Shown here: positions 37,265-46,651 of the stretch, in pieces
How positions within the stretch are numbered: position 1 is the first letter of the stretch
Layout of the letters: every line of letters starts with the position of its first letter
Origin: Chromatiales bacterium
GTDB lineage: Bacteria; Pseudomonadota; Gammaproteobacteria; UBA6429
Length of the DNA: 64,000 bases
NCBI GenBank assembly: GCA_027076405.1
Contig: JALTJN010000447.1
Span: 1-64,000, forward strand
Direction: 5' to 3'
The notes under the pieces: model-generated
Seen by the model: the letters and a program-made list of their open reading frames with translations, nothing else
Database searches by the model: none
What the model was told of the DNA's origin: nothing
Made by a program: the position numbers and the translations under genes

Positions 37265-37870
37265 ATGACTAAAAAACTGATTGAAAAACTATTTACTACG
37301 TTCGTCGCCTTAACTATTTTAACTTCTTTTTCAAATATTGCTTTAGCAAACGACTGGTCAAAGCTTAGTAAGAAAAAACAGACGACATTAGGTTTGTATA
37401 TGACATCGAAACAGGCTTATGACTATATGATGGAAAATATGGATAAGACATTATTTGTTGATGTTCGCACACCATCAGAATTAAATTATTTAGGTGCTGC
37501 AACAGTGATGGATGCACACGTGCCAACAGTATTTATGGACACTACAGGATGGAATGATAAAAAGCATCGTTATAAGCGTGAAAAAAATCATAATTTTGTT
37601 GCAGACATGACTAAGGCATTAAAGAAAAAAGGTTTAACTAAAAGTGATACTGTAATTTTGATGTGTCGTTCCGGAAAGCGTAGTGCTTCAGCTGTAAATG
37701 TACTGGCAAAAAATGGTTATACCAAAGTGTATACAGTTGTTGATGGTTACGAAGGTGGCAAAGTTAAAAAAGGTAAGAATAAGGGTAAGCGTATGAAAGA
37801 TGGCTGGAAAAACTCAGGCTTGCCATGGACTTATTCTTTAGATAAAGATTATATGTATTTTACTAAATAA
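37265..37870 (+). CDS. Exported single-domain rhodanese
   Basis: 201 residues. A signal peptide ends near ALA-ND (about 29). The rhodanese domain covers about 45-190, with VDVRTPSEL and the active-site loop CRSGKRS (cysteine at 134), whose basic residues favour a sulfur anion. The active-site cysteine should carry a persulfide. A lysine/glycine-rich insertion (GGKVKKGKNKGKRMKDGW) precedes the end. The second of two adjacent ATGs (37265) is 6 bases from GGAG. It is last in the FNR-box operon and is followed by a strong terminator. Confidence 0.88.
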   Translation: MTKKLIEKLFTTFVALTILTSFSNIALANDWSKLSKKKQTTLGLYMTSKQAYDYMMENMDKTLFVDVRTPSELNYLGAATVMDAHVPTVFMDTTGWNDKKHRYKREKNHNFVADMTKALKKKGLTKSDTVILMCRSGKRSASAVNVLAKNGYTKVYTVVDGYEGGKVKKGKNKGKRMKDGWKNSGLPWTYSLDKDYMYFTK

Positions 37871-37892
37871 AAAAATATTAAAGATTAAAAAA

Positions 37893-37923
37893 AAAGGGGC
37901 TATAAAAGCCCCTTTCTTTTTTA
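37893..37923 (+). terminator. Intrinsic terminator after the rhodanese gene
   Basis: AAAGGGGCT-ATAA-AAGCCCCTTT followed by CTTTTTT. The A-rich left flank makes it usable from both strands, so it may also serve the convergent hppA gene, which ends at 37938. Confidence 0.88.
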
Positions 37924-37937
37924 TAATCTCAATTAGA

Positions 37938-39980
37938 TTAAAGTAGTGGTACTAACAGTAACGCGACAATATTCATAATTTTAATTAACGGGTTAATTGC
38001 CGGGCCTGCAGTATCTTTATACGGGTCACCAACAGTATCACCGGTTACAGCTGCTTTATGTGCATCCGAACCTTTACCACCGTGGTGTCCGTCTTCGATA
38101 TACTTCTTCGCATTATCCCATGCACCACCACCTGTGGTCATTGATATAGCGACAAATAAACCGGTAACGATAGTACCGATCAATACGCCACCTAATGCTT
38201 CAGCACCTAATGTTAAACCAACAATAATAGGAACCGCGACAGGCAATAAAGAAGGAATCATCATTTCTTTGATTGCTGCAATGGTTAACATGTCTACCGC
38301 TTTAGAGTAATCAGGCTTTTCTGAATAATCCATAATGCCTGGTTTCTCTTTAAACTGACGACGTACTTCATTAACAATACCGCCAGCAGCACGACCTACC
38401 GCTTCCATTGCCATTGCGCCGAATAAGTAAGGAATCAAACCACCAATAAACAAACCAATGATAACCATGTGGTTTGACAGATCGAATGAAACAGTATGAC
38501 CTGCGGTTTCAAGCGTATGAGTAAAGTCAGCAAAGAGTACAAGTGTCGCTAAACCAGCAGAACCAATTGCATAACCTTTGGTTACTGCTTTAGTTGTATT
38601 ACCCACAGCATCTAATGCATCTGTTGTATTACGAACTTCTTCAGGTAGCTCTGCCATTTCAGCAATACCACCGGCGTTATCAGTAATAGGACCATAAGCA
38701 TCAAGAGCAACGATAATACCCGTCATGGATAACATGGAGGTTGCTGCAATCGCGATACCATATAAACCTGCAAAATAATATGCACCCCAGATAGAAGCAC
38801 AAATTGACAGTACAGGTAATGCAGTCGATTTCATTGAAATACCAATACCAGCAATAACGTTAGTACCGTCACCTGTCGTTGATGCTTCAGCGATACGTCG
38901 TACCGGTGCAAATTCAGTTGCGGTGTAATATTCAGTAATAACAATCATTGCGACTGTGAGCACCAAACCAATCAATGCAGAATAATAAAATTCAGCAGCG
39001 CCGGCAGTTGTACCATTACTTAGGGCTATGCTCACATCTGCCATCATATCATTCGTGATGAAGTAAAAAGCAATGGCTGAAATAACAGCAGAAACAAGTG
39101 TGCCTCGATATAAGGCATTCATGATTTTTGCACCATCAGATGTTTTAACAAAAAATGTACCAATGATAGAAGCAATGATTGAAACACCACCGAGCACTAA
39201 AGGATACGTTACGGCTAATTCACCCGCACCTTTTAATAACAGGCTACCCAGTAACATGGTTGCGATAATAGTAACGGCATAAGTTTCAAATAAATCAGCC
39301 GCCATACCTGCGCAGTCACCGACATTGTCTCCTACGTTATCTGCAATAACGGCCGGGTTACGAATATCATCTTCCGGGATACCGGCTTCAACTTTACCCA
39401 CAATGTCTGCACCAACATCTGCACCTTTAGTGAAGATACCGCCACCAAGACGGGCAAAAATCGAAATTAAAGAACCACCAAAAGCCAGACCAACCATAGC
39501 ATGTAGGGTTGTTGTTAAATCGAGCCCCATTGAACTGAGAAATGCGTAGTAACCTGCAACACCTAATAAGGCTAAACCAACAACTAGCATGCCGGTGATA
39601 GCACCACCTTTAAAAGCAATTTGCAGAGCCGGGTTAATTCCTTGCTGAGCCGCTTCTGCTGTACGGGAATTAGCACGGACTGAAACATTCATACCGATAT
39701 AACCGGTCATGCCTGAGAGTATTGCGCCAATGGCAAAGCCGATTGCGGTATACCATTCGCCAAAACCGATACCCATGGCAACAAAGAGAACAATACCAAC
39801 AATGGAAATGGCTTTGTATTGACGGGCAAGATAAGCGACGGCACCTTCCTGAATTGCATCAGAAATGCGTTTCATTTCATCGTTGCCTCGAGGCTTGGAT
39901 AGGATACTAAATATTGAAATAACGCCATAAGCTATGCCGATGAGGGCACAGACTAGAGCAATGGTTAGACCAGTGGACAT
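37938..39980 (-). CDS. hppA: K+-independent H+-translocating pyrophosphatase
   Basis: 680 residues with about 16 membrane helices. It couples hydrolysis of pyrophosphate to proton export. The pyrophosphate-binding stretch [20 protein letters not shown] and the [19 protein letters not shown] motif are intact. The diagnostic sequence [10 protein letters not shown] carries Lys where K+-dependent enzymes have Ala, so this should be the K+-independent proton pump. It allows recovery of energy from pyrophosphate made in biosynthesis. It is divergent from trpF across 277 bp that include an FNR-like box, and closes the accessory block. Confidence 0.93.
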   Translation of the reverse strand: MSTGLTIALVCALIGIAYGVISIFSILSKPRGNDEMKRISDAIQEGAVAYLARQYKAISIVGIVLFVAMGIGFGEWYTAIGFAIGAILSGMTGYIGMNVSVRANSRTAEAAQQGINPALQIAFKGGAITGMLVVGLALLGVAGYYAFLSSMGLDLTTTLHAMVGLAFGGSLISIFARLGGGIFTKGADVGADIVGKVEAGIPEDDIRNPAVIADNVGDNVGDCAGMAADLFETYAVTIIATMLLGSLLLKGAGELAVTYPLVLGGVSIIASIIGTFFVKTSDGAKIMNALYRGTLVSAVISAIAFYFITNDMMADVSIALSNGTTAGAAEFYYSALIGLVLTVAMIVITEYYTATEFAPVRRIAEASTTGDGTNVIAGIGISMKSTALPVLSICASIWGAYYFAGLYGIAIAATSMLSMTGIIVALDAYGPITDNAGGIAEMAELPEEVRNTTDALDAVGNTTKAVTKGYAIGSAGLATLVLFADFTHTLETAGHTVSFDLSNHMVIIGLFIGGLIPYLFGAMAMEAVGRAAGGIVNEVRRQFKEKPGIMDYSEKPDYSKAVDMLTIAAIKEMMIPSLLPVAVPIIVGLTLGAEALGGVLIGTIVTGLFVAISMTTGGGAWDNAKKYIEDGHHGGKGSDAHKAAVTGDTVGDPYKDTAGPAINPLIKIMNIVALLLVPLL

Positions 39981-40138
39981 GATTCTTTCTCCCTTTCATT
40001 TTTATTAATATTAGTTATTCGAATTCTTGTGCACAGAGACTAAACCCTTTTAGCTGTAGGCGTTATCATGTGTTTTTATTGGTCTATCTTTCTACTTAAT
40101 ATCCCTAAAAGGCATGCTGATATGCTTTAAATTTTGTA

Positions 40139-40152
40139 TTGATATGCGTCAA
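40139..40152. promoter_or_regulatory. FNR-like box between hppA and trpF
   Basis: TTGATATGCGTCAA matches TTGAT-N4-ATCAA in nine of ten positions. It lies about 160 bp from the hppA start and about 105 bp from trpF. hppA is the more plausible target on functional grounds. The remainder of the 277-bp divergent gap is AT-rich and shows no gene. Confidence 0.5.
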
Positions 40153-40257
40153 GTAAATGGTATTTTTAAGAATTTAAAAACATCGGGTTTTACGTTAGCG
40201 GATTTTGCTAAGTTACTGTAAAATAAGACGCTTAATAAGGCTTTTCAGGATACTCTG

Positions 40258-40875
40258 TTGCGTACACGGATAAAAATTTGCGGTATTAAGCATCGTGATG
40301 ATGCGCTTAAAGCTATTGAGTGTGGCGCAGATGCGATTGGCTTGATTTTTGTTGAAAAAAGTCCACGTTACGCCAGTTTGACAGATGCACGGGTCATTGC
40401 TGAATCCGTGCCTCCTTTTGTGACGGTGGTTGGGTTGTTTATGAATGCTTCTGCTGAAACCGTGCGAGAAGCGTTAAAGGTCGTGCCTTTAAATTTATTA
40501 CAATTTCATGGCGAAGAAACACCGGCTTTTTGCGATCAGTTTGGAGTGCCTTATATCAAAGTATTAAGAATGCGAGAGAATGTTAATGTTGTCGCATTTT
40601 CTCAGGAATATCCTAATGCTGCGGGCATTTTACTGGATACTTATCATGAAAAGGGTGGGGGAACAGGTGAAAGTTTTGACTGGAGCCTGATTCCGGAAGA
40701 TATGCCTTCACCGCTTATTTTAGCGGGGGGGCTTACCCCTGAAAATGTGGCATCTGCGGTAGAAACGGTAAGACCGTATGCAGTCGATGTCAGTAGCGGC
40801 GTTGAGTCCGAGCCGGCAGTGAAAGATCATCAAAAAATAGAACAGTTTATTAAAGAGGTACAGCGCGTTGGCTGA
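40258..40875 (+). CDS. trpF: Phosphoribosylanthranilate isomerase
   Basis: 205 residues, a free-standing TrpF (in E. coli it is fused to TrpC). It isomerises PRA to CdRP in tryptophan synthesis. KICGI at the start carries the catalytic cysteine, and LLDTY and [10 protein letters not shown] follow the TIM-barrel phosphate site pattern. The start is TTG with AGGA seven bases upstream. It overlaps trpB by 8 bp. It heads the resumed conserved cluster after the accessory insert. Confidence 0.95.
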   Translation: MRTRIKICGIKHRDDALKAIECGADAIGLIFVEKSPRYASLTDARVIAESVPPFVTVVGLFMNASAETVREALKVVPLNLLQFHGEETPAFCDQFGVPYIKVLRMRENVNVVAFSQEYPNAAGILLDTYHEKGGGTGESFDWSLIPEDMPSPLILAGGLTPENVASAVETVRPYAVDVSSGVESEPAVKDHQKIEQFIKEVQRVG

Positions 40876-42079
40876 ATCAGAAACACATTATCATCAACCG
40901 GATGACAAAGGTCATTTTGGTGTTTATGGCGGGCTTTTTGTTGCCGAGACACTCATGGAACCATTAACCGAGTTACGTCTTGCCTATGAAAAATACATGG
41001 TGGATAAGGATTTCTTAGCCGAACTTGATTGGGAGCTGCAAAACTATGTTGGGCGACCATCGCCCCTGTATTTTGCCGAGCGTTGGTCAAAAGATCTCGG
41101 TGGAGCAAAAATTTACCTTAAACGTGAAGACTTAAATCATACCGGTGCGCATAAAGTGAATAATACGGTCGGTCAGGCGCTTTTAGCTAAACGTATGGGC
41201 AAGAAACGTATTATTGCCGAAACCGGCGCCGGTCAACATGGTGTTGCAACCGCTACTGTTGCTGCCCGTTTAGGGCTGGAGTGTGTTGTCTTTATGGGAG
41301 CGGTGGATATTCAGCGTCAGGCTGCTAATGTGTATCGTATGAAATTACTCGGTGCCAAAGTGGTACCGGTAACGTCTGGCTCGGCTACGCTTAAAGATGC
41401 GCTAAATGAAGCAATGCGTGACTGGGTTACCAATATTGATGACACCTTTTATATAATAGGTACCGTGGCAGGCCCCCATCCTTATCCTGCGATGGTGCGT
41501 GATTTTCAAACGATTATTGGGCGAGAAGCTCGCGAACAAATTCAAACTCACGAAGGCCGTTTACCCGATGCGCTGATAGCGTGCGTAGGCGGAGGCTCAA
41601 ATGCGATTGGACTATTCCATCCCTTTATTGACGATACCAATGTAAAGATTTATGGCGTCGAAGCAGCAGGTGATGGCATTGAAACCGGTAACCATGCCGC
41701 ACCATTATGTGCGGGTAAGCCTGGTGTGTTACACGGCAATCGCACATATCTGGTTGAAGATGAAAATGGCCAGATTATTGAAACGCATTCTATTTCAGCC
41801 GGTTTAGATTATCCCGGGGTAGGGCCGGAACATGCCTGGTTAAAAGATATTGGTCGTGCAGAGTACGTTGCGATTAATGATGACGAAGCCTTACAGGCAT
41901 TTCATGATTTAACTAAAATTGAAGGGATTATCCCTGCGTTAGAGTCCAGCCATGCTTTGGCATATGCCATTAAGTTAGCTCCAACCATGGATAAAGATAA
42001 GATTATTATTGTAAACCTCTCGGGTCGTGGTGATAAAGATATCCACACGGTTGCAAATATTGAGGGAATCGAAGTATGA
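40868..42079 (+). CDS. trpB: Tryptophan synthase beta chain
   Basis: 403 residues. It is PLP-dependent and condenses indole with serine. The PLP lysine sits in [14 protein letters not shown], and GGGSNA binds the cofactor phosphate. GAGQHG and the C-terminal SGRGDKD are family motifs. The start is a TTG inside the trpF end, with AGAGG 9 bases upstream. Its stop overlaps the trpA start (ATGA). Confidence 0.96.
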   Translation: MAESETHYHQPDDKGHFGVYGGLFVAETLMEPLTELRLAYEKYMVDKDFLAELDWELQNYVGRPSPLYFAERWSKDLGGAKIYLKREDLNHTGAHKVNNTVGQALLAKRMGKKRIIAETGAGQHGVATATVAARLGLECVVFMGAVDIQRQAANVYRMKLLGAKVVPVTSGSATLKDALNEAMRDWVTNIDDTFYIIGTVAGPHPYPAMVRDFQTIIGREAREQIQTHEGRLPDALIACVGGGSNAIGLFHPFIDDTNVKIYGVEAAGDGIETGNHAAPLCAGKPGVLHGNRTYLVEDENGQIIETHSISAGLDYPGVGPEHAWLKDIGRAEYVAINDDEALQAFHDLTKIEGIIPALESSHALAYAIKLAPTMDKDKIIIVNLSGRGDKDIHTVANIEGIEV

Positions 42080-42894
42080 GTCATCAAGACGTGAGTAGAA
42101 TAGCCGCCAGATTTGCCTTACGTGCTAAAGAAGGGCGTAAGTTGCTAATTCCCTATTTCACAGCAGGCGATCCAAGCCCGAAGAATGCTGTGCCGATGAT
42201 GCATGCTATGGTTGAGGCAGGGGCTGACCTTATTGAATTAGGAGTGCCATTTTCAGATCCCATGGCCGAAGGCCCGGTTATTCAAAAAGCCATGGAGCGA
42301 GCTCTGGAGCACAATGTCAGTTTGCGTGATGTGTTGGCTATGGTGGCTGAATTTCGTAAAAAAGATCAGGAAACCCCAGTAATATTAATGGGTTACCTTA
42401 ATCCGGTAGAGATTATGGGATATGATGTTTTTGCCAAATCTGCCGCAAAAGCAGGCGTTGACGGGCTTTTAACGGTAGATATTCCACCTGAAGAAGCGCA
42501 AGACTATGTCAAAGTGATGAAAGCCGAAGGAATCGATCGTATTTTCCTTATTTCACCAACCACCACAAATGATAGAATTAAGGCGATAAATGATGCGAGC
42601 GGCGGCTTTTTGTACTATGTTTCATTAAAAGGGGTAACCGGTGCCGGTCATTTAGATATAAAAGGTGTACAAGATCGCGTTTCCGCCATCCGTTCATTGA
42701 CAGATTTACCGGTCGGAGTAGGCTTCGGTATTAAAGATGCTGAGTCTGCTAAGAATATTGCCAGTGCTGCAGATGCTGTTATTGTCGGTAGTGCAATTGT
42801 AAAACGTATTGAGGAAAACCTCGATTCAGCCGATAATGCTAATATTGCAGTCTGTGAATTATTAACCGAGATGCGCCAGGCGCTTGATTCTTAA
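42076..42894 (+). CDS. trpA: Tryptophan synthase alpha chain
   Basis: 272 residues, a TIM barrel cleaving indole-3-glycerol phosphate. The catalytic Glu and Asp lie in [19 protein letters not shown] and [20 protein letters not shown] and VIVGSAIV form the phosphate site. It overlaps trpB by four bases and is followed by accD after 31 bp. Placing trpBA between trpF and accD differs from Pseudomonas, where trpBA lies elsewhere. Confidence 0.96.
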   Translation: MSHQDVSRIAARFALRAKEGRKLLIPYFTAGDPSPKNAVPMMHAMVEAGADLIELGVPFSDPMAEGPVIQKAMERALEHNVSLRDVLAMVAEFRKKDQETPVILMGYLNPVEIMGYDVFAKSAAKAGVDGLLTVDIPPEEAQDYVKVMKAEGIDRIFLISPTTTNDRIKAINDASGGFLYYVSLKGVTGAGHLDIKGVQDRVSAIRSLTDLPVGVGFGIKDAESAKNIASAADAVIVGSAIVKRIEENLDSADNANIAVCELLTEMRQALDS

Positions 42895-42925
42895 ATCAGA
42901 CAAAAAAATAAGATAGGATTTATAA

Positions 42926-43786
42926 ATGAATTGGTTTAGTAAATTATTACCGGAACGTATCCGAATTGATGGCGAGTCACGTAAAAGTGTGCCGGAAGGT
43001 TTATGGACGAAATGCAGTGCTTGTGGTGCTGTTTTATATCGTGCAGAAATGGAGCGTAATTTAGATGTATGTCCCAAGTGCGATCAACATGCTCGTGTTG
43101 GTGCACGCTGGCGTTTAGAAAGATTTCTTGATGCAGACGGACGCAGTGAAATTGGTGAAAACCTGAAGCCGGTTGATGCACTTAAATTTAAAGATATCAA
43201 AAAGTACAAAGATCGCATTACTCAGGCCCAAAAAGCCACGGCTGAAAATGATGCCTTAATTGTTATGAAGGGAGCCGTAAAAGGTGTCCCTGTTGTTGCC
43301 GCTGCTTTTGAATTTAAATTTATGGGCGGGTCAATGGGCTCAGTTGTAGGTGAGCGTTTTGTACGTGCGGTAAATGTTTGTTTGAAAGAAAATATACCTT
43401 TGGTTTGTTATTCTGCCAGTGGCGGTGCACGCATGCAGGAAGCATTGTTTTCGTTAATGCAAATGGCGAAAACCAGTGCCGCATTAGCGCGTATGCGCAA
43501 GCAGTCTTTACCCTTTATTTCTATTTTGACCGATCCAACCATGGGTGGTGTTTCTGCGAGTTTGGCCATGTTAGGTGATATTAATATTGCAGAGCCGAAT
43601 GCATTAATTGGTTTTGCTGGTCCGCGTGTCATCGAACAAACAGTACGCGAAGTTCTTCCTGATGGATTCCAGCGCAGTGAGTTTTTACTGGAGCATGGCG
43701 CAATTGATATGATTGTTGATCGTCGTGATATGCGCGATAAGGTTGCTAATCTGCTTTCTATTATGATGCAAAAACCTGCAGCATAG
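42926..43786 (+). CDS. accD: Acetyl-CoA carboxylase carboxyltransferase subunit beta
   Basis: 286 residues. With AccA it transfers CO2 from carboxybiotin to acetyl-CoA. An N-terminal zinc ribbon (CSACG ... CPKC, four cysteines) and the crotonase-fold body with [10 protein letters not shown] and [10 protein letters not shown] are diagnostic. The position trpA-accD-folC is conserved. The gap to folC carries an inverted repeat. Confidence 0.97.
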   Translation: MNWFSKLLPERIRIDGESRKSVPEGLWTKCSACGAVLYRAEMERNLDVCPKCDQHARVGARWRLERFLDADGRSEIGENLKPVDALKFKDIKKYKDRITQAQKATAENDALIVMKGAVKGVPVVAAAFEFKFMGGSMGSVVGERFVRAVNVCLKENIPLVCYSASGGARMQEALFSLMQMAKTSAALARMRKQSLPFISILTDPTMGGVSASLAMLGDINIAEPNALIGFAGPRVIEQTVREVLPDGFQRSEFLLEHGAIDMIVDRRDMRDKVANLLSIMMQKPAA

Positions 43787-43807
43787 AAATTCCAGAATAA
43801 TTTTTAT

Positions 43808-43870
43808 CATAGAGGTCACAGAGGAACACAGAGAAATAAAAACTCTGTGAAACTCCGTGGCCTCTGTGGT
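43808..43870. repeat. Inverted repeat, CACAGAGG family, copy 3 (accD-folC gap)
   Basis: The left arm CATAGAGGTCACAGAGGAAC continues ACAGAG. The right arm is CTCTGTG, then CTCCGTGGCCTCTGTGG. It is related in sequence and design to the elements after leuB, asd and nirB. Confidence 0.75.
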
Positions 43871-43940
43871 TATCGCTTTTAAACTTATTAACTCACAATT
43901 CCATACGTCATAGTCTTCTGGCGATTCAAAGGTTTTAATA

Positions 43941-45299
43941 ATGCGTTTTTCATCTCTGAATGAATGGTTAGATTGGCAAGAAAACCTTCATCACTCTTCT
44001 ATTGAGCTTGGTCTTGAGCGCGTTACTAAAGTTTTTAAACGCCTGCATCCTTCTTTACCCTCTATCCCCGTGATTTCTGTAGCAGGTACAAATGGCAAGG
44101 GTTCAAGTGTGGCATTCCTGGAGTCAATTTATCAGCAAGCCGGTTATCAAACTGGTGTTTATACCTCTCCCCACTTATTGCGCTATAACGAACGCATTCA
44201 TCTTAATGGAGAAGAAGTTTCTGATGAGCTTATCTGTGAGGCATTTGAACGGATCGATCAAGCCCGATTAAAGACTGAAGAAATATCCCTGACCTATTTT
44301 GAATTTGGTACTTTGGCTGCGTTAGACATTTTTTTTCGAGAACAACCTGATGTTATTATTTTAGAAGTTGGCCTGGGCGGGCGTCTGGATGTTGTGAATA
44401 TTATTGATGCTGAAGTTGCTTTAATTACTTCCATCGGGATTGATCATACGGCATGGCTGGGGAATGACCGGGAAACGATCGCCGTAGAGAAAGCTGGAAT
44501 TATGCGAGAAAATTCTCCGGTTATTTATAGTAGTCCAGATATGCCAAATAATATAAAACGGGTTGCGACTGAAAAAGGTGCTAAATTATTGTGTCGGGGA
44601 GATGATTTTGACTGGCAATACGTAGTAACGGACACTGCTGAACCTCAATTTAATATTGCTCAATCTGAAAGCGCTCTATTGGCAACACCGCTATCGGTAA
44701 CACCGCAATCCTGGAACTGGAAATCAGATAAAAAACAGCGCACGGCACTGCCTTTGCCTAATATTCGAGGTCAACATCAGTTAGATAATGCAGCTGGTGT
44801 ATTAATGGTGCTGGAGAATCTGGCTGATAAACTTCCTGTTAACCAGCAACAAATAAAAGCCGGTTTATTGAGTGCTTCGCTGCTAGGGCGCTTTCAATGT
44901 ATTACTGCAGATGTTTCTTTGCCGCTGCATATTCTGGATGTTGCCCACAACACAGACAGCATGGCAAGTTTGGCAGAATTACTTAATGAGCATCACTCTA
45001 GCGGTAAAACGGTGGCCGTAGTCGGTATGCTTGAAGATAAGACTCACGCAGAAGCTTTATCGAAAGTTTTACCCTGTATTTCTCGCTGGTATTTGAGTGA
45101 TTTAGATGTAGCACGTGGCATGAAAGCGCAAGATTTGGCTAATGTGCTGACGAATCTGGATAATGATGCTGATTTTGCCTGTTTTGCTTCGGTAGACGAA
45201 GCGATTAAAGCCGCTGATCATGATGCTGCTCCTTCAGATCGAGTTATTATTTTTGGATCGTTTTATACAGTAGAATTCGCACTACGGCTCGGAATATAA
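43941..45299 (+). CDS. folC: Dihydrofolate/folylpolyglutamate synthase
   Basis: 452 residues of the Mur-ligase fold. The P-loop GTNGKGS is at 49-55, TSPHLLRYNERI follows, and GLGGRLDVVN and DHTAWLGN line the active site. It adds glutamate to dihydropteroate and to folates. The order accD-folC-dedD-cvpA-purF is as in E. coli and Pseudomonas. Confidence 0.96.
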   Translation: MRFSSLNEWLDWQENLHHSSIELGLERVTKVFKRLHPSLPSIPVISVAGTNGKGSSVAFLESIYQQAGYQTGVYTSPHLLRYNERIHLNGEEVSDELICEAFERIDQARLKTEEISLTYFEFGTLAALDIFFREQPDVIILEVGLGGRLDVVNIIDAEVALITSIGIDHTAWLGNDRETIAVEKAGIMRENSPVIYSSPDMPNNIKRVATEKGAKLLCRGDDFDWQYVVTDTAEPQFNIAQSESALLATPLSVTPQSWNWKSDKKQRTALPLPNIRGQHQLDNAAGVLMVLENLADKLPVNQQQIKAGLLSASLLGRFQCITADVSLPLHILDVAHNTDSMASLAELLNEHHSSGKTVAVVGMLEDKTHAEALSKVLPCISRWYLSDLDVARGMKAQDLANVLTNLDNDADFACFASVDEAIKAADHDAAPSDRVIIFGSFYTVEFALRLGI

Positions 45300-45364
45300 T
45301 ACGCTCTTGTTGTGTTAATGATATTTGTCGTTATGCCATTATATTTAGAAGATTTGGAGGATAT

Positions 45365-45928
45365 GTGGAAGAAGGTCGCTTAAAACAGCGTTTGGTCGGT
45401 GCCGTGGTACTGATTGCGTTAGCTGTGATTTTTATTCCCATGTTACTCAGTGGAGGGCGGGAAATGGACATGCCTGTCTTCGGTAGTAATGTTCCTGAGC
45501 GCAGTGTAGAAATTAACAATATCAAACATATTGATATTGAAGATATGCAAGCACCTGCAAAACAGATAAATCCCAAAAGAGTTCCAATCGCGAAAGGCTT
45601 ACCTGAGCCTAAAATAGTCAAGGAAGAAGATGCCTCAATTATTGAAACCATTACCGCGCTGACAGAGACAGAGAAAAAACCGGTTATAACTAAAACCGTT
45701 TGGGCAGTGCAGGTCGGGAGTTTTAACAAAAGTAGTAACGCATTGCGTTTAAAAGAGAAGTTAAAAAAGAAAAAAATTCATGCCTTTGTTGAACGTATTA
45801 TGAGAAAGGGTAAACCGGTATATCGAGTTCGTGTCGGACCTGAAGTGACACGCAAAAAGGCTGAAGCACTTAAAGTTAAACTAAAAAAAGAGTTTAAATT
45901 AAGCGGCCTTGTTGTAAAGCATCCTTAA
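45365..45928 (+). CDS. dedD: SPOR-domain cell-division protein, DedD-like
   Basis: 187 residues. A short cytoplasmic start is followed by one membrane helix (about 9-29), a periplasmic linker and a C-terminal SPOR domain (about 113-187: VWAVQVGSFNKSSNALRLKEKL, then YRVRVGPE). SPOR domains bind denuded septal peptidoglycan. The start is GTG with GGAGG just upstream; the overlapping ATG is out of frame. Identity as DedD is supported by its place between folC and cvpA. Confidence 0.9.
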   Translation: MEEGRLKQRLVGAVVLIALAVIFIPMLLSGGREMDMPVFGSNVPERSVEINNIKHIDIEDMQAPAKQINPKRVPIAKGLPEPKIVKEEDASIIETITALTETEKKPVITKTVWAVQVGSFNKSSNALRLKEKLKKKKIHAFVERIMRKGKPVYRVRVGPEVTRKKAEALKVKLKKEFKLSGLVVKHP

Positions 45929-45956
45929 AGTAAAATAGTTAACAGGAAAAGATTAA

Positions 45957-46445
45957 ATGGTTATCGCTGATTTAATAATACTGAGTATCATTATTATTTC
46001 TGTTGTTGTCAGCTTGATGCGAGGTTTTGTAAAAGAAGCGCTTTCATTAACCGGGTGGCTAGTGTCTTTATGGGTTGCCATGAGTTTTTCTTCCGGCATG
46101 GCAGAACTATTTGGCAGTTCGATTAAAGATCCTACTTTACGTTTACTTGCCGCATTTGTGAGCCTGTTTATTTTATCTTTAATTGTCGGTTCAATTATTA
46201 ATTTTTTTGCCACTCAATTCGTACAACGAGCAGGTCTTACCGGCGTTGATCGAACAATTGGTGGTGTGTTTGGTTTTTTACGAGGCATACTGCTTGTAAC
46301 AATTATTGTTATGTTACTTGGTTTAACCACTTTGCCAAAAGAAAAATGGTGGGATGAGTCTTTCTTCATGTTTCGGTTTGAAGTTATTGCAACTTGGTTA
46401 AAAGATTTACTACCGAGTGATATTGCTAGATACTTCAAATATTAG
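45957..46445 (+). CDS. cvpA: CvpA family membrane protein
   Basis: 162 residues with four hydrophobic helices and the CvpA pattern (DLIILSIIIISVVVSLMRGFVKE, then LTGVDRTIGGVFGFLRG). It is named for colicin V production and is needed for envelope integrity in enterobacteria. It lies 28 bp after dedD and usually directly before purF; here a 174-bp palindromic element separates it from purF, starting immediately after the stop. Confidence 0.92.
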   Translation: MVIADLIILSIIIISVVVSLMRGFVKEALSLTGWLVSLWVAMSFSSGMAELFGSSIKDPTLRLLAAFVSLFILSLIVGSIINFFATQFVQRAGLTGVDRTIGGVFGFLRGILLVTIIVMLLGLTTLPKEKWWDESFFMFRFEVIATWLKDLLPSDIARYFKY

Positions 46446-46619
46446 AAAGGTCATAGCACGAATAAGGAGAAACTAAATAACTACGTTTACCCTCCGTTAT
46501 TATAAATACGTGGGGTACGCCGAAAACCTTTCAAAATGCTCATGTACTAATTGTACATTCCGCTTTTTCATCGGTTTTGCCTTGTTCTTTAGTTTCTCCT
46601 TATCCATGCAATGACCTTT
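46446..46619. repeat. MITE-like 174-bp palindromic element (cvpA-purF gap)
   Basis: The outer arms 46446-46481 and 46584-46619 are inverted copies that match at 32 of 36 positions, including ATAAGGAGAAACTAAA without change. The interior continues a weaker symmetry (GAAAACC / GGTTTT) around ATGTAC-TAATT-GTACAT near the centre. It has no coding capacity. It starts one base after the cvpA stop and ends 32 bases before purF. Confidence 0.75.
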
Positions 46620-46651
46620 AGTTATTATTTTATAAATCAGGAATCAAAGTT

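Noticed and set aside
21753..40257. Accessory block as a classical genomic island or prophage
   Set aside because: No integrase, tRNA target, attachment repeats, phage structural genes or transposase could be seen; kept only as a synteny break.
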